NCBI RefSeq assembly: GCF_001580545.1
Contig: NZ_LRBG01000037.1
Coordinates: 744,001 to 808,000 of the forward strand
DNA: 64,000 bases
Source: Paraburkholderia monticola
Lineage (GTDB): Bacteria; Pseudomonadota; Gammaproteobacteria; Burkholderiales; Burkholderiaceae
Reading direction: 5' to 3'
The position numbers and the translations under genes were made by a program. Positions 1-7,994 of this stretch are shown here, one piece after another; position 1 is the first letter of the stretch; each line of letters begins with the position of its first letter. A model generated the notes under the pieces. It did no database searches, was not told where the DNA came from, and was given only the letters and a program-made list of their open reading frames with translations.

Positions 1-2526
1 GCGCACGACCTTCGCCTGTCCAACGGCAAAGCCCGGCGAGCAGGGCGTGCCGCGTAGCGTCGCGCCGGAAGCATCGGAAGGCGCCGCGCGCAGCGCGGCG
101 AGGTTCGCCGGTTTGCCGAGCCAGGCCGCAACGGGGCCATGCGTCACGAAGCGTGGCGGCAGGTCGTCCATGGCGCGGTAGGCCGCATCGTCGCGCTTGC
201 GTTGCTCGACGAGCGGGCGCAGCTCGCGATGGGAGACGGTGCCTTCGAAGCAGCCCCGGATTTCCTCGAGGCGCAGATGGAAGATGTCGCGGGCGGTTGC
301 CAGCACGCCGTCGCCGGCCAGACCCTCGCCGATCGCGCGGAACATCCGGCGCGCGACCCCGAACGCGCGCGAGCGGCAAAAGCGCACGGTCTCACGCGCC
401 CGGATCGCGGCGCGCACGCGGCTGCGCGCGCGGGCAAAAATCCAGCGCTGGAGCGGATTGAGCCGCTCATGCAATAACGCGTCGATGCGCGCTTCGGTGG
501 CGGTGCGATCGATCGACACGGCACCATGCGCGAGCGAAGCCTTCAACATATCGAACAGCACGCCCGGGTCTTCGCGCAGATCGGGTTCTTCGAGCTTCAG
601 TTCGTTGTTGCTGCGGTACGCGAAGTCGGCGAGATAGCGCTCGATGTCGGCGACGATCTGAGGCGCGCCGCATCCGCGCAGCGCCGCATACGCAACGGCT
701 GACGGCGTGCTGCGGATCAGTGCTTCGACTCGAGGCTCGGCGCGCACGGCTTGCGCGATCGCAGCCAGCCGGCGCACCGGTTCGATGGACTCGATATCGT
801 CCATGCCGCCGATGACCGCCACTTCGAGCCACTCGGGCGCATCGGGCATCCACCGTTTGATCAGTCGCCGGAGCACGCCGTAACTGAGACCGATCGCCGA
901 TTCGAGCACGATCATCATGCCCCAGCGCGCGAGCAGCGCCTGCTCGAAGCGGCGGTAGTGCGCATAGACGGCGTCGGCGGGAAGCGAGCGATAGTCGAGC
1001 GCGTCGAACTCGTCGTAGACCGGGTAGAAGAACGCGCGGAAGCGTTCGACATTGCGCTCGAGACGCGCGAAGTGCCACGCGAACTTCGTGCCGCTCACCG
1101 CCCGGATGCAGGCGAGGCCGGCGCGCGAGCGGGTCTGGTACGGAGTGATCTGCGCGGCGAAGCTCGCCAGATCGAGCGGCTCGTCGACGCCCATCTGGAC
1201 TTCCATCATCTTGCGCCCGAGGTCCTGGAACGGCGCGAGCCCGGAGAGCTTGTACCAGTGCAGCAGGTTGTAGTACACGCGCCCGTTCAGGAACGCGAGC
1301 GTCGAGCCGAGGAAGCCATCCATCTGACGCCGCTGCGTGTGCGGAATCGCGAGCAGCCGGCCGAACTCGCGGAACACCTGCGCATAGACGTGCTGCGCGA
1401 ACGTGAACGTCAGCTGTGTCGTCACGCCGGGATAGTTCTCGACGATGTTGGAGTTGTCCCACAGCTGGAATTCGCCGGCTCGCGACGGCACCGGCGCGAC
1501 CGGGGTGGTCACGGGGCGCGCTTGCAGGATCCATAGCTGGTTCTGCGCGATGCACCATTCGATATCGAGCGGCTCGCCGAGCGTGGTTTCGAGCGTGCGG
1601 GCCGTCGTCACGATGCGCTCGATCTCGTCGTTGGACAGAGCCACTGCCTCGCGCAGCGCGGCCGGCACCTCGCGAATGTCGCGGCCGTCATGGCGTTCAT
1701 GTTTTTCGCCGATCACCACCTGCTTGTGCTGTCCGGTATGACGGTCCACGGTGATCGTGTCGGCGTCGACCGCGCCCGACACGAGTCCCTCGCCAAGCCC
1801 GTAGACGGCGCTCAAGACGAGCTCGTCGCGGTTGCCGTTCGCCGGGTTGATCGTGAACACGACGCCGCTCGTGTCCGCCTGAGCGAGGCGCTGCAGGATC
1901 ACGGCCATGCCGGCGCCGGCGATATCGAGTCCGTGCTGATGCCGGTAGCGCAGCGAGCGCTCGGAGTACGCGGAAGCCCAGCACCGGCGCACGTGTTCGA
2001 GCGTCGAGTCGAGGCCGCGTACGTCGAGGAACGTGTCGAACTGGCCGGCGAACGAGAAGCTCGCGCTGTCTTCTTCGACGCCCGACGAACGCACCGCGAG
2101 CGGGCCGTCTCCTATGCTGTCGAATGCGCGCGCGATATCGGCGCGCAACGCGGCGCTCATGTCGCACGTCAGCACGACCTCGCGGATCGCGCTCGCGATC
2201 GCGGCGGCGTTCGCGGGCGTGAAGTCGCCAAGCAGCGCGGCGATGGTTCCGTCGAGATCGGCGTCGCGGCGGAACTCGGCAAAGCAGTCGGTGCCGAGAA
2301 TCGCCCACTGTGGCACCGCCGCGCCGAGGTTCGCCAGCCGATGCAGCGATCGGCCCTTGTTGCCGGCAAGCCGTTCGATGGTGTCGGCCGGACTCGCCGC
2401 GGTGAGGATCACGCGAGACGATGCTGCCGGGGCGGCGCTGTCGCACGCAGCGTTGACCTCGTGGGGTGCGCAGCTTCCGGCCGCTTCGAGTTGGCCGCGT
2501 GCAGGCGTAATAGTGTCTAACTTCAT
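1..2526 (-). CDS. Dikinase of the PEP-synthase superfamily, RPH/PigC-like architecture (partial)
   Basis: The 842 visible codons read off the left edge, so the C-terminus is missing. Residues about 50-340 are a PPDK-type ATP-grasp domain: the glycine-rich GNKG at 55-58, an AVRSSGVEEDSASFSFAGQ block at 144-162, and a DIEW...LQARPVT ending at about 321-340. A long alpha-helical domain without recognisable motif follows (about 345-815). The swivelling phosphohistidine domain begins only at residue 826 (GTPCSPGFAVG), and its histidine lies beyond the window. PEP synthase places the His domain directly after the ATP domain. The order seen here, ATP domain - substrate domain - His domain, is that of rifampicin phosphotransferase and of PigC-type prodigiosin condensing enzymes. 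A small-molecule phosphotransferase or ATP-driven condensing enzyme is therefore more likely than PEP synthase. It starts 15 bp after the nucleotidyltransferase stop, with a GGGGAA ribosome site. Confidence 0.8.
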   Translation of the reverse strand, partial: MKLDTITPARGQLEAAGSCAPHEVNAACDSAAPAASSRVILTAASPADTIERLAGNKGRSLHRLANLGAAVPQWAILGTDCFAEFRRDADLDGTIAALLGDFTPANAAAIASAIREVVLTCDMSAALRADIARAFDSIGDGPLAVRSSGVEEDSASFSFAGQFDTFLDVRGLDSTLEHVRRCWASAYSERSLRYRHQHGLDIAGAGMAVILQRLAQADTSGVVFTINPANGNRDELVLSAVYGLGEGLVSGAVDADTITVDRHTGQHKQVVIGEKHERHDGRDIREVPAALREAVALSNDEIERIVTTARTLETTLGEPLDIEWCIAQNQLWILQARPVTTPVAPVPSRAGEFQLWDNSNIVENYPGVTTQLTFTFAQHVYAQVFREFGRLLAIPHTQRRQMDGFLGSTLAFLNGRVYYNLLHWYKLSGLAPFQDLGRKMMEVQMGVDEPLDLASFAAQITPYQTRSRAGLACIRAVSGTKFAWHFARLERNVERFRAFFYPVYDEFDALDYRSLPADAVYAHYRRFEQALLARWGMMIVLESAIGLSYGVLRRLIKRWMPDAPEWLEVAVIGGMDDIESIEPVRRLAAIAQAVRAEPRVEALIRSTPSAVAYAALRGCGAPQIVADIERYLADFAYRSNNELKLEEPDLREDPGVLFDMLKASLAHGAVSIDRTATEARIDALLHERLNPLQRWIFARARSRVRAAIRARETVRFCRSRAFGVARRMFRAIGEGLAGDGVLATARDIFHLRLEEIRGCFEGTVSHRELRPLVEQRKRDDAAYRAMDDLPPRFVTHGPVAAWLGKPANLAALRAAPSDASGATLRGTPCSPGFAVGQAKVVR

Positions 2527-2541
2527 TGCGTTCCCCGTTGC

Positions 2542-4203
2542 TCAGGTGCTCGACGACGCGAGCAGATCTCTCGCTTCCTCGGCGGTACCCCGTCCGCCGT
2601 GGGCGGTCTGCGGGAAGCGCGCGTGCAGATGCGCGCCGAGGTTGATCCAGTCGTAGGCGGCGTGGATCGTGCCGCGCCAACCCGACGCCGTATCGAAGCT
2701 CGCCGGAAATTGCGGGTCGCCGCCGAGCTTGCGCAGACGCTGCGCGAGTTCATCGGCCAGCGCGACGCAGCGTTGTGCATCGCGCGTCGAGCCGATCGAA
2801 CACTGTTCGAGTTCGCGGATGCCGTCGATCAGCGTCGCATCGAGCGGCAGCAGCCGGATCGCGTCGAGCGTCGCTTCTTCCATCGTCGACTGCGGCGTCA
2901 CGCCGTGCGCTCCGAGCGTGACCATGCAGGCGGTCTGCATCATCCGTTGCAGCGCGTACTCGAGTACCTTCCATTGGCCGCGCTGGAGTGCACCTTGGGC
3001 GTCCTCGCGCGCGTTCTCGAGGCCGATGTTGGCCCAGACCATCTCGAGACCCGCTTCGGCGAAGCGCCCGGCGGGCATCGGCAGCAACTGCGCACCGCTC
3101 GCGCGCCCGGCCGCGAGGCGCGCGCCGTCGATCGAGATCAGCGGCGCACGGGACACCGGCGTCGAGGTCGCCTGCTGACGCGCGTGGATTTCTCCGCTCC
3201 CTTTCCAGCGTAGGCTGACGAGGCCCAGCCGGCTGAACTCGGCGATCAGCGCGCGGCGCCGGCTTGCCGCCTGAGCGTCGTCATGGCTCGCGAGATCCGT
3301 GCATGGCGTGTCGAACGTGATCGCACGCCACGCCTGGGCCGCTTCGTCGTCGAGCGCGAAGACGTCGCCGCCGCGCAGCACATGGACCCGTTCGCCGATC
3401 TGCCAGGTCGTCGTGTCTTTGCCGGGGCCGATCAGCACGTTGTCGGCCGCGAGGCTCACGCCGTTGACACCGAACTCACGGATCAGCGCGACCCCCGCCG
3501 CCAGCAACCCGCTTGCGGCGCCTTGCTCGCGCGGCGCGTGCAGCAGGTTCCACAGACGGTCGACGCGGCCGGCGTCGACGGCCGCGCGTTCGAGTTGCAG
3601 CGACAGCCATTTCGGGCTCATGTAGCACTCGCCGAGGCGCGCCACGTGACTCTTGGCCGCATGAAACGCGGCGGTCCTGATCCACGCGCGAGCGTAGTCG
3701 GGCTCGCCGAGCGCGAACATCGCGACCGCATAGCGGCCGGTCTGCCGCGCGAAATCCTCGAACCACAGCGCCACCGCCTCGCAGAGCGCCTCGCGGCCAA
3801 GCTCGGCTTGCAGCGTCCCGATCAACGCCGGGTTGTCGATCGGCAGCCCGCCGATAAAACGCTGGCAACGCTCGAGCAGATTCCACGACAGGCGCGCCAC
3901 CGCGCGACGGCCTTTGCCCAGTGCTTCGCGAACCTGCGCGAGTTCGCGGCGCAGGCGTGCCGGACTCAGCAGCCTGACTTCGACACGGCGGCCATCGATG
4001 AACAGGATGTACGGCATCGTGGCCGGCTCGATTCCGTTGTCGACGATCGCGACGAAGTCGACGTCGGAGCGTTCGTTACCGAAGCCTTCGGCAATCGAGC
4101 CTTCGAGAAAGACGGCGCTCGGTGCCCGCTGTTCGAACTGGGCACCTAGCGCGGCCCGCGATTTTTGCCAGAGTTCCGCGAGCATCGGATCAGTCATCAA
4201 CAT
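2542..4203 (-). CDS. Nucleotidyltransferase-domain protein with PqqD-like stretch
   Basis: This 553-residue protein opens with a Pol-beta/MNT-type nucleotidyltransferase fold: GS at 35-36 and SDVDF at 46-50, giving the two metal-binding aspartates D47 and D49, followed by an acidic beta-strand near residue 75. A helical region (about 85-240) resembles the C-terminal helical partner of kanamycin-type nucleotidyltransferases. Residues about 262-325 look like a PqqD-like winged-helix segment (V-LRGGDVFALDDEAAQAWR ... GLVSLR); this match is weaker. The remaining 220 residues are unrecognised. A role in adenylylating or otherwise nucleotidylating a pathway intermediate is inference. The start is supported by an AGGGAG site 7 nt upstream; Met3 is an alternative. 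It lies 18 bp downstream of the reductase gene and belongs to the same operon. Confidence 0.75.
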   Translation of the reverse strand: MLMTDPMLAELWQKSRAALGAQFEQRAPSAVFLEGSIAEGFGNERSDVDFVAIVDNGIEPATMPYILFIDGRRVEVRLLSPARLRRELAQVREALGKGRRAVARLSWNLLERCQRFIGGLPIDNPALIGTLQAELGREALCEAVALWFEDFARQTGRYAVAMFALGEPDYARAWIRTAAFHAAKSHVARLGECYMSPKWLSLQLERAAVDAGRVDRLWNLLHAPREQGAASGLLAAGVALIREFGVNGVSLAADNVLIGPGKDTTTWQIGERVHVLRGGDVFALDDEAAQAWRAITFDTPCTDLASHDDAQAASRRRALIAEFSRLGLVSLRWKGSGEIHARQQATSTPVSRAPLISIDGARLAAGRASGAQLLPMPAGRFAEAGLEMVWANIGLENAREDAQGALQRGQWKVLEYALQRMMQTACMVTLGAHGVTPQSTMEEATLDAIRLLPLDATLIDGIRELEQCSIGSTRDAQRCVALADELAQRLRKLGGDPQFPASFDTASGWRGTIHAAYDWINLGAHLHARFPQTAHGGRGTAEEARDLLASSST

Positions 4204-4221
4204 GGTTAGGCTCCCTGAACG

Positions 4222-5304
4222 TCAAGCCGAGCGCGGCACGAAGTAGCCCGCCGCGATCCCATAACGAAAGATCCTGCGCAGCAGCGTTTTGCCCGTCGCG
4301 CGAGGCAGCGCCGGCAGCAGGGCGGCGGTCGTCTCCCGTGCAAAGCGCACCTGGCGCGTCAGGTACGACTCGTAGAGTTTCACGACCTCGTCGTAGTAAC
4401 GTCGCTCGAGCGGCTTCATCGCGGCGGCGTCGAAGACATGCCGCGGCACATAGCGAGGCACGTGAAACGAGGGAAACTCGGCGCAGACGTCGTTGATTTC
4501 GCGCAGCGTCGTGGGCGTGCCCGAGGTCAGATGCAGCGTGCGTCCGCGCACCAGCGGGAACTTCGCCAGCGCCTCGGCGACGCAGTCCGCGACCCAGTCG
4601 ATCGGCACGATGTTCAGCGTTGCGCCGTAGTCGCCGGGCATCGTGCGCACGAGTCCCGCGGCCGTCAGACGCACGACGGTGTAAAGCGTGTCGAACTTGC
4701 GGATCACGCCGGTCGCCGAGTCGCCGACGATGATCGATGGGCGCAGGACCGCCGCCGGCAGACCGCCGCGCATCGCCGCTCGCACCGACTGTTCCGCGCG
4801 GTACTTGCTCTGCTCGTACGGGTTGCCCAGGCGCTGGCCGAGTTCGAGGTCGTCCTCGCTGAAGATGCCGGGGCGCTCGCCACAGACATAGGCGGTGCTC
4901 ACATAGAGCAACGGAATCGGCGCGTCGCCGCTACGTTGCGCGAACTCGACGATGCGCTCGGTGCCGCGAAAATTGATCGCCTCGTAGACCTCGGGCTTGC
5001 GCCCGAAGCTGGTCAGCGCGGCACAGTGGACGATCGCTTGCGTCGTCGCGCGCAGTGCAGCGTAGGTGTCCGGATCGAGCCCAAGGTGGGGTTCGGCGAC
5101 GTCGCCTCGCACACAGGAGAAGGTACCGGCAGCCGGCGTGTGACCGCGATACGGCGTTGCCGCGAGCGGCGTGCCGTCGTTGCGGACCACCGGTCCATCG
5201 GAGCGCAGAAAGGCGACGACCGGATACCCCATTGCCGTCAGCCGGGCGATCACTTCAGCGCCCAGCAGACCTCGCGCACCGGTGACCAGAACGTGCTTAT
5301 TCAT
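4222..5304 (-). CDS. NAD(P)-dependent thioester-reductase-like extended SDR
   Basis: The 360-residue protein has an N-terminal Rossmann fold with TGARGLLG at 8-15, a Ser-Thr-Ala-Tyr block (YVSTAYVCG), the YEQSK catalytic Tyr-Lys pair, then RPSIIVGDSATG and LNIVPIDWVAD. The last blocks are typical of thioester reductase / fatty acyl-CoA reductase (NAD_binding_4) proteins rather than sugar epimerases. Such enzymes release carrier-bound acyl thioesters as aldehydes. The carrier protein encoded two genes upstream makes this assignment attractive, although a sugar or sterol-type dehydrogenase is not excluded. An upstream in-frame ATG at 5334 overlaps the UbiA stop codon as ATGA and would add ten residues. 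The chosen start gives the usual short N-terminus before the first beta-strand. Confidence 0.8.
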   Translation of the reverse strand: MNKHVLVTGARGLLGAEVIARLTAMGYPVVAFLRSDGPVVRNDGTPLAATPYRGHTPAAGTFSCVRGDVAEPHLGLDPDTYAALRATTQAIVHCAALTSFGRKPEVYEAINFRGTERIVEFAQRSGDAPIPLLYVSTAYVCGERPGIFSEDDLELGQRLGNPYEQSKYRAEQSVRAAMRGGLPAAVLRPSIIVGDSATGVIRKFDTLYTVVRLTAAGLVRTMPGDYGATLNIVPIDWVADCVAEALAKFPLVRGRTLHLTSGTPTTLREINDVCAEFPSFHVPRYVPRHVFDAAAMKPLERRYYDEVVKLYESYLTRQVRFARETTAALLPALPRATGKTLLRRIFRYGIAAGYFVPRSA

Positions 5305-5330
5305 CGTGGGTGACCATCCAGGGTTGCGTG

Positions 5331-6251
5331 TCATTTGAGGAGAAGCCCGGCGAGCAGTCCGAGTTCGACGGCGACGACGAAGCGGGTGCCGGCCCAGCGT
5401 GGCCGGCCTGGCCGGCTCGCGGGGCCGGGCCAGGACGCGTTGAGCCAAACGAGCCACACGAGTGGCAGCGTCGCGGCATAGATCGAGTACGTTAGCGAGA
5501 GGCCTGCCAGGCGCGAGAGCGACACGTTGATGCCGAGCGCCAGAATCAGGAAGGCATTCAACGCGAGCCGGATTCCGCGCGCCGGGAGGTGATAGGGCTG
5601 CGGCGCGGTGGTGCCGACCTTGCGCGAGAACTTCCAGAACTCGTAGCCGGTCCACATCGAACCCGCTACGCACACGACGACGAACGAATTCAGTTCGCGC
5701 GCAGCCATATCGCGCCAGAAGAAATAGGCGTACGTGAAGATGGCGAATGGCGCGCCTTCGAAAGCGGGTAAGCAGAGCAGCGGGTGCATCGTCGCGAACA
5801 GCCGCTTGCAACCGAACGGGGCCGCGAAGGCCAGTGCGGCGGCGGCAGCGGCGGCGGCCCACGCGTGCTTCATGCCGATGTTCAGCACGGCGAGCAGCAA
5901 CGCGCCTGCCGCAAGGCTGGCGACGAGACGTGTGCGCCGTGCCGCGCGCCATGCCGACGGCGCGCGCCAGGCGGGATAGTCGCGCTCGAGGTCGTCGAGG
6001 TCGTCGATCAGGCGCAGTTGGACGAACAGCAGGAAGAACGACGCAAGGCCGGCCAGGAGACGCCAGCCCGGTTCGAAGGCGACGCCGGCTATCCGTCCGT
6101 ACAGCAGCAGCGAGCAGACGAACGCGCCGGCGATCGGCACCGCCTCGGAGGCGAGCGGCATCCGGCCGAGCGCGTTGCCGACGGCGGCTGCCGTCGTGGC
6201 AAGCCTGCCGCGATGGGCATCCGGGGTGGCCAACGAAACGCGCGGGCTCAT
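5331..6251 (-). CDS. UbiA-family membrane prenyltransferase-like protein
   Basis: This 306-residue integral membrane protein has about eight or nine hydrophobic segments. The first aspartate-rich motif of the UbiA family is visible as DDLDDLERD at 83-91, fitting N/D-D-x2-D-x3-D. The second polar motif is less regular (around EFWKFSRKVG). UbiA proteins attach a polyprenyl or phosphoribosyl group to an aromatic or lipid acceptor at the membrane using Mg-pyrophosphate chemistry. The substrate here is unknown. The start codon overlaps the carrier-protein stop (ATGA), indicating translational coupling. Association with a Coq4-like gene hints at ubiquinone-like prenylated aromatic chemistry, but the context is clearly not the ordinary ubi pathway. 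Confidence 0.75.
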   Translation of the reverse strand: MSPRVSLATPDAHRGRLATTAAAVGNALGRMPLASEAVPIAGAFVCSLLLYGRIAGVAFEPGWRLLAGLASFFLLFVQLRLIDDLDDLERDYPAWRAPSAWRAARRTRLVASLAAGALLLAVLNIGMKHAWAAAAAAAALAFAAPFGCKRLFATMHPLLCLPAFEGAPFAIFTYAYFFWRDMAARELNSFVVVCVAGSMWTGYEFWKFSRKVGTTAPQPYHLPARGIRLALNAFLILALGINVSLSRLAGLSLTYSIYAATLPLVWLVWLNASWPGPASRPGRPRWAGTRFVVAVELGLLAGLLLK

Positions 6252-6577
6252 GTGCGCATCCCCTCATCGACGGCGATACCGACCGCCGTGTGCCGCATGC
6301 ACAGATCCACCAGCGATCCGACCGTGAAGTACGCTTCGTCGGATCCTTCGCTCAACGCTTCCAGCGGCAGGCGCTCGATGCCGAACGCCTGCTCGAGTGC
6401 GACCACCGCTTCGACGAGCGACAGCGAGTCGAGGCCGAGATCGGCGATCAGTGAACTCTCGAGGTGAATCTCGGCATCGAAGTCGCGTCGATGTTCGCGG
6501 CAGACGCGGGCGAGCTGCGTGCGTACCACTTCGAACACGCTGCTTCGCGTCGACGCATTGTTCGGTGTGCTGGTCAT
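6248..6577 (-). CDS. Acyl carrier protein
   Basis: This 109-residue acidic protein contains the phosphopantetheine site DLGLDSLSLVE with Ser51, preceded by the four-helix ACP pattern. It is longer than FabF-pathway ACP (about 78 residues) because of N- and C-terminal extensions. A dedicated ACP in an operon with a thioester-reductase-like SDR suggests that a carrier-bound acid is the pathway intermediate. No ketosynthase, adenylation enzyme or phosphopantetheinyl transferase is seen in the window. The start is chosen by an AAGGA ribosome site; longer upstream reading in the same frame runs into the Coq4-like gene and is not supported. Confidence 0.88.
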   Translation of the reverse strand: MTSTPNNASTRSSVFEVVRTQLARVCREHRRDFDAEIHLESSLIADLGLDSLSLVEAVVALEQAFGIERLPLEALSEGSDEAYFTVGSLVDLCMRHTAVGIAVDEGMRT

Positions 6578-6594
6578 GTTGGGATCCTTTCCGT

Positions 6595-7365
6595 TCACGC
6601 GATGCTCGACGCGGCGTAGCGCCACGGCAGTGTCTGGCCGCCGGCCAGGATGCCCTGCGGGTGGGCGAGCGCGAGCGGCTCGATCGAGAGCTCGCAGCGC
6701 ACGGTTGCGAGCGGTCGCTCCAAGGCCTCTTCCCACGGGTACGAAAGGGGAATGCGCGCATGCTGGCCACGCAGCCACGCGCGGCGCAGAAAACGATGCA
6801 CCCAGAAGTTCGGCCACCACGGCGCGGTCAACGCGGTGCCGAGCAGACCCACGATGCGCGCGCGCATCGGTTCGAGCCCGCAGTCGAACGCGAGAAGCGA
6901 GGTCTCGCCGGCCCAGTCCTGTCCATAGCCCGTCAGCACGTGCAGCAGGTCATGAATGCAGCCGCTGCGCTCGATGAACCACTGCCGGTCCGGGCCGGGG
7001 AGGATTTCTTCGAGGCCCGCGGCGAGCCGGCTCGCCTGCAGCAGACCATCGGCGCTGTAGCCGCTGTGCTCCATCATCGCCATATAGGCGCGGCCGAACG
7101 AGCCCGCCGGCAAACGCAAGAGCGCAGCGGAGTCCGCGAGCGTGCCGAGCAGTGACGGTTGTTCGGAAAGCAGTACGGCGGCGCCCGGCTCGCCGAGAAA
7201 ACGCTGGTACATCGCCTCCATCTGGCCGCCGTCGAGCGCGATCATCACCTCATAGGCATGCTGAATATCGTCGACATTCGCCCTCAGCGCCTTGATCGCC
7301 CGCAAGGCGCGCGGCCAATCGACGTGACGTCGCGCCGGCGCGTTGTTCTTCAGGGTTGCTGTCAT
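6595..7365 (-). CDS. Coq4-like protein
   Basis: The 256-residue protein carries the Coq4 metal signature HDxxH-x11-E: His138, Asp139, His142 and Glu154 (HDLLHVLTGYG...). Coq4 proteins of mitochondria and alphaproteobacteria act in coenzyme Q synthesis, with a proposed role in C1 oxidative decarboxylation of the ring. Homologues also occur in bacterial biosynthetic clusters. Here it heads a five-gene leftward operon with ACP, UbiA-like and reductase genes, so it probably modifies a prenylated or acylated aromatic intermediate. That role is inference; the family call rests on the intact metal motif and its position. GGGAG lies just upstream of the ATG. Confidence 0.82.
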   Translation of the reverse strand: MTATLKNNAPARRHVDWPRALRAIKALRANVDDIQHAYEVMIALDGGQMEAMYQRFLGEPGAAVLLSEQPSLLGTLADSAALLRLPAGSFGRAYMAMMEHSGYSADGLLQASRLAAGLEEILPGPDRQWFIERSGCIHDLLHVLTGYGQDWAGETSLLAFDCGLEPMRARIVGLLGTALTAPWWPNFWVHRFLRRAWLRGQHARIPLSYPWEEALERPLATVRCELSIEPLALAHPQGILAGGQTLPWRYAASSIA

Positions 7366-7994
7366 CTGCGGCTCCCGTCAATGCTCATGAGGACGAGTCA
7401 CGAATGGCGATCGAGCGATGCCATTCGATTCGGGTTCAGGTTCGGGTTCGGTTACGGCAAAGAGGAATCGTGTTGGGACGGCTACTGCCTGCGGATGCTT
7501 TTTGCAGGGTTCATGCCAGTCATCCGTTGGCGGAACGGAGGTCGTCCTCTAACACTGCAATGACGCAATGGCGTGGCCGGATATCAAAAGGCGGGCGCGG
7601 GGACCGGCCGGATTCCGGTGGGGTCTGCGAGGTGGCGAGGCAGGTTCGCGGAGACCGTCGCCATCACCGCGATGTCGGTGCCCGGCCAACACGTGCAGGC
7701 AAATCTGTTGGTTGCGGGTGGACTGCGGGACCTCCAATGCTGGGCCGCTTCTCACCCGGATGTCCGAACGTCTAAACGTTCTGAAGTGTCGCGCGGCCTT
7801 TTGAAATCTGGCTGCCTGCTTGCGTCATTGCATCTGACGAGGGCTCGCTTCGTACCGCAATAGAAGACCTGGCACGAACCGTGAGTGAAGATCGCGAGCC
7901 AATGAAGACCCGTTGTATTTCGAAGCTCGTGGAATCTGGTAGAGGGTCGCGAAGCGTTTAGCGTAGGAATCCGTACGTTCAAGGGGGTGGGGCA
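7366..7994. other. Divergent intergenic region of the biosynthetic cluster
   Basis: These 629 bases separate the leftward Coq4-led operon from the rightward GHMP-led operon. I find no convincing gene in any frame. The region contains a short TTCGGG/TTCAGG tandem stretch near 7428-7457 and a perfect palindromic site at 7766-7781. Both operon promoters and a shared control site presumably lie here. The rightward gene has a strong purine-rich ribosome site (AGGGGGTGGGG) just before its ATG. Confidence 0.6.
7766..7781. promoter_or_regulatory. Palindromic operator candidate
   Basis: GAACGTCTAAACGTTC is a perfect inverted repeat with 6-bp arms and a 4-bp centre, placed between the two divergent operons about 210 bp before the GHMP gene. 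No regulator gene of this cluster is visible in the window. Function is inferred from symmetry and position only. Confidence 0.35.

Noticed and set aside
1..2526. Calling the left-edge gene phosphoenolpyruvate synthase (ppsA)
   Set aside because: In PEP synthase the phosphohistidine domain follows the ATP domain at about residue 380-460. Here it begins at residue 826 after a long unrelated domain.
4222..6267. A 681-codon leftward open frame covering both the reductase and the UbiA-like gene
   Set aside because: Its first 320 codons are the out-of-frame shadow of the UbiA-like gene (arginine-rich, no motifs). The real reductase starts at 5304 with the Rossmann TGARGLLG loop.
7366..7994. Several 60-140-codon frames in the divergent intergenic region
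   Set aside because: No ribosome sites, no family motifs, Arg-rich composition and mutual overlap on both strands; treated as non-coding.
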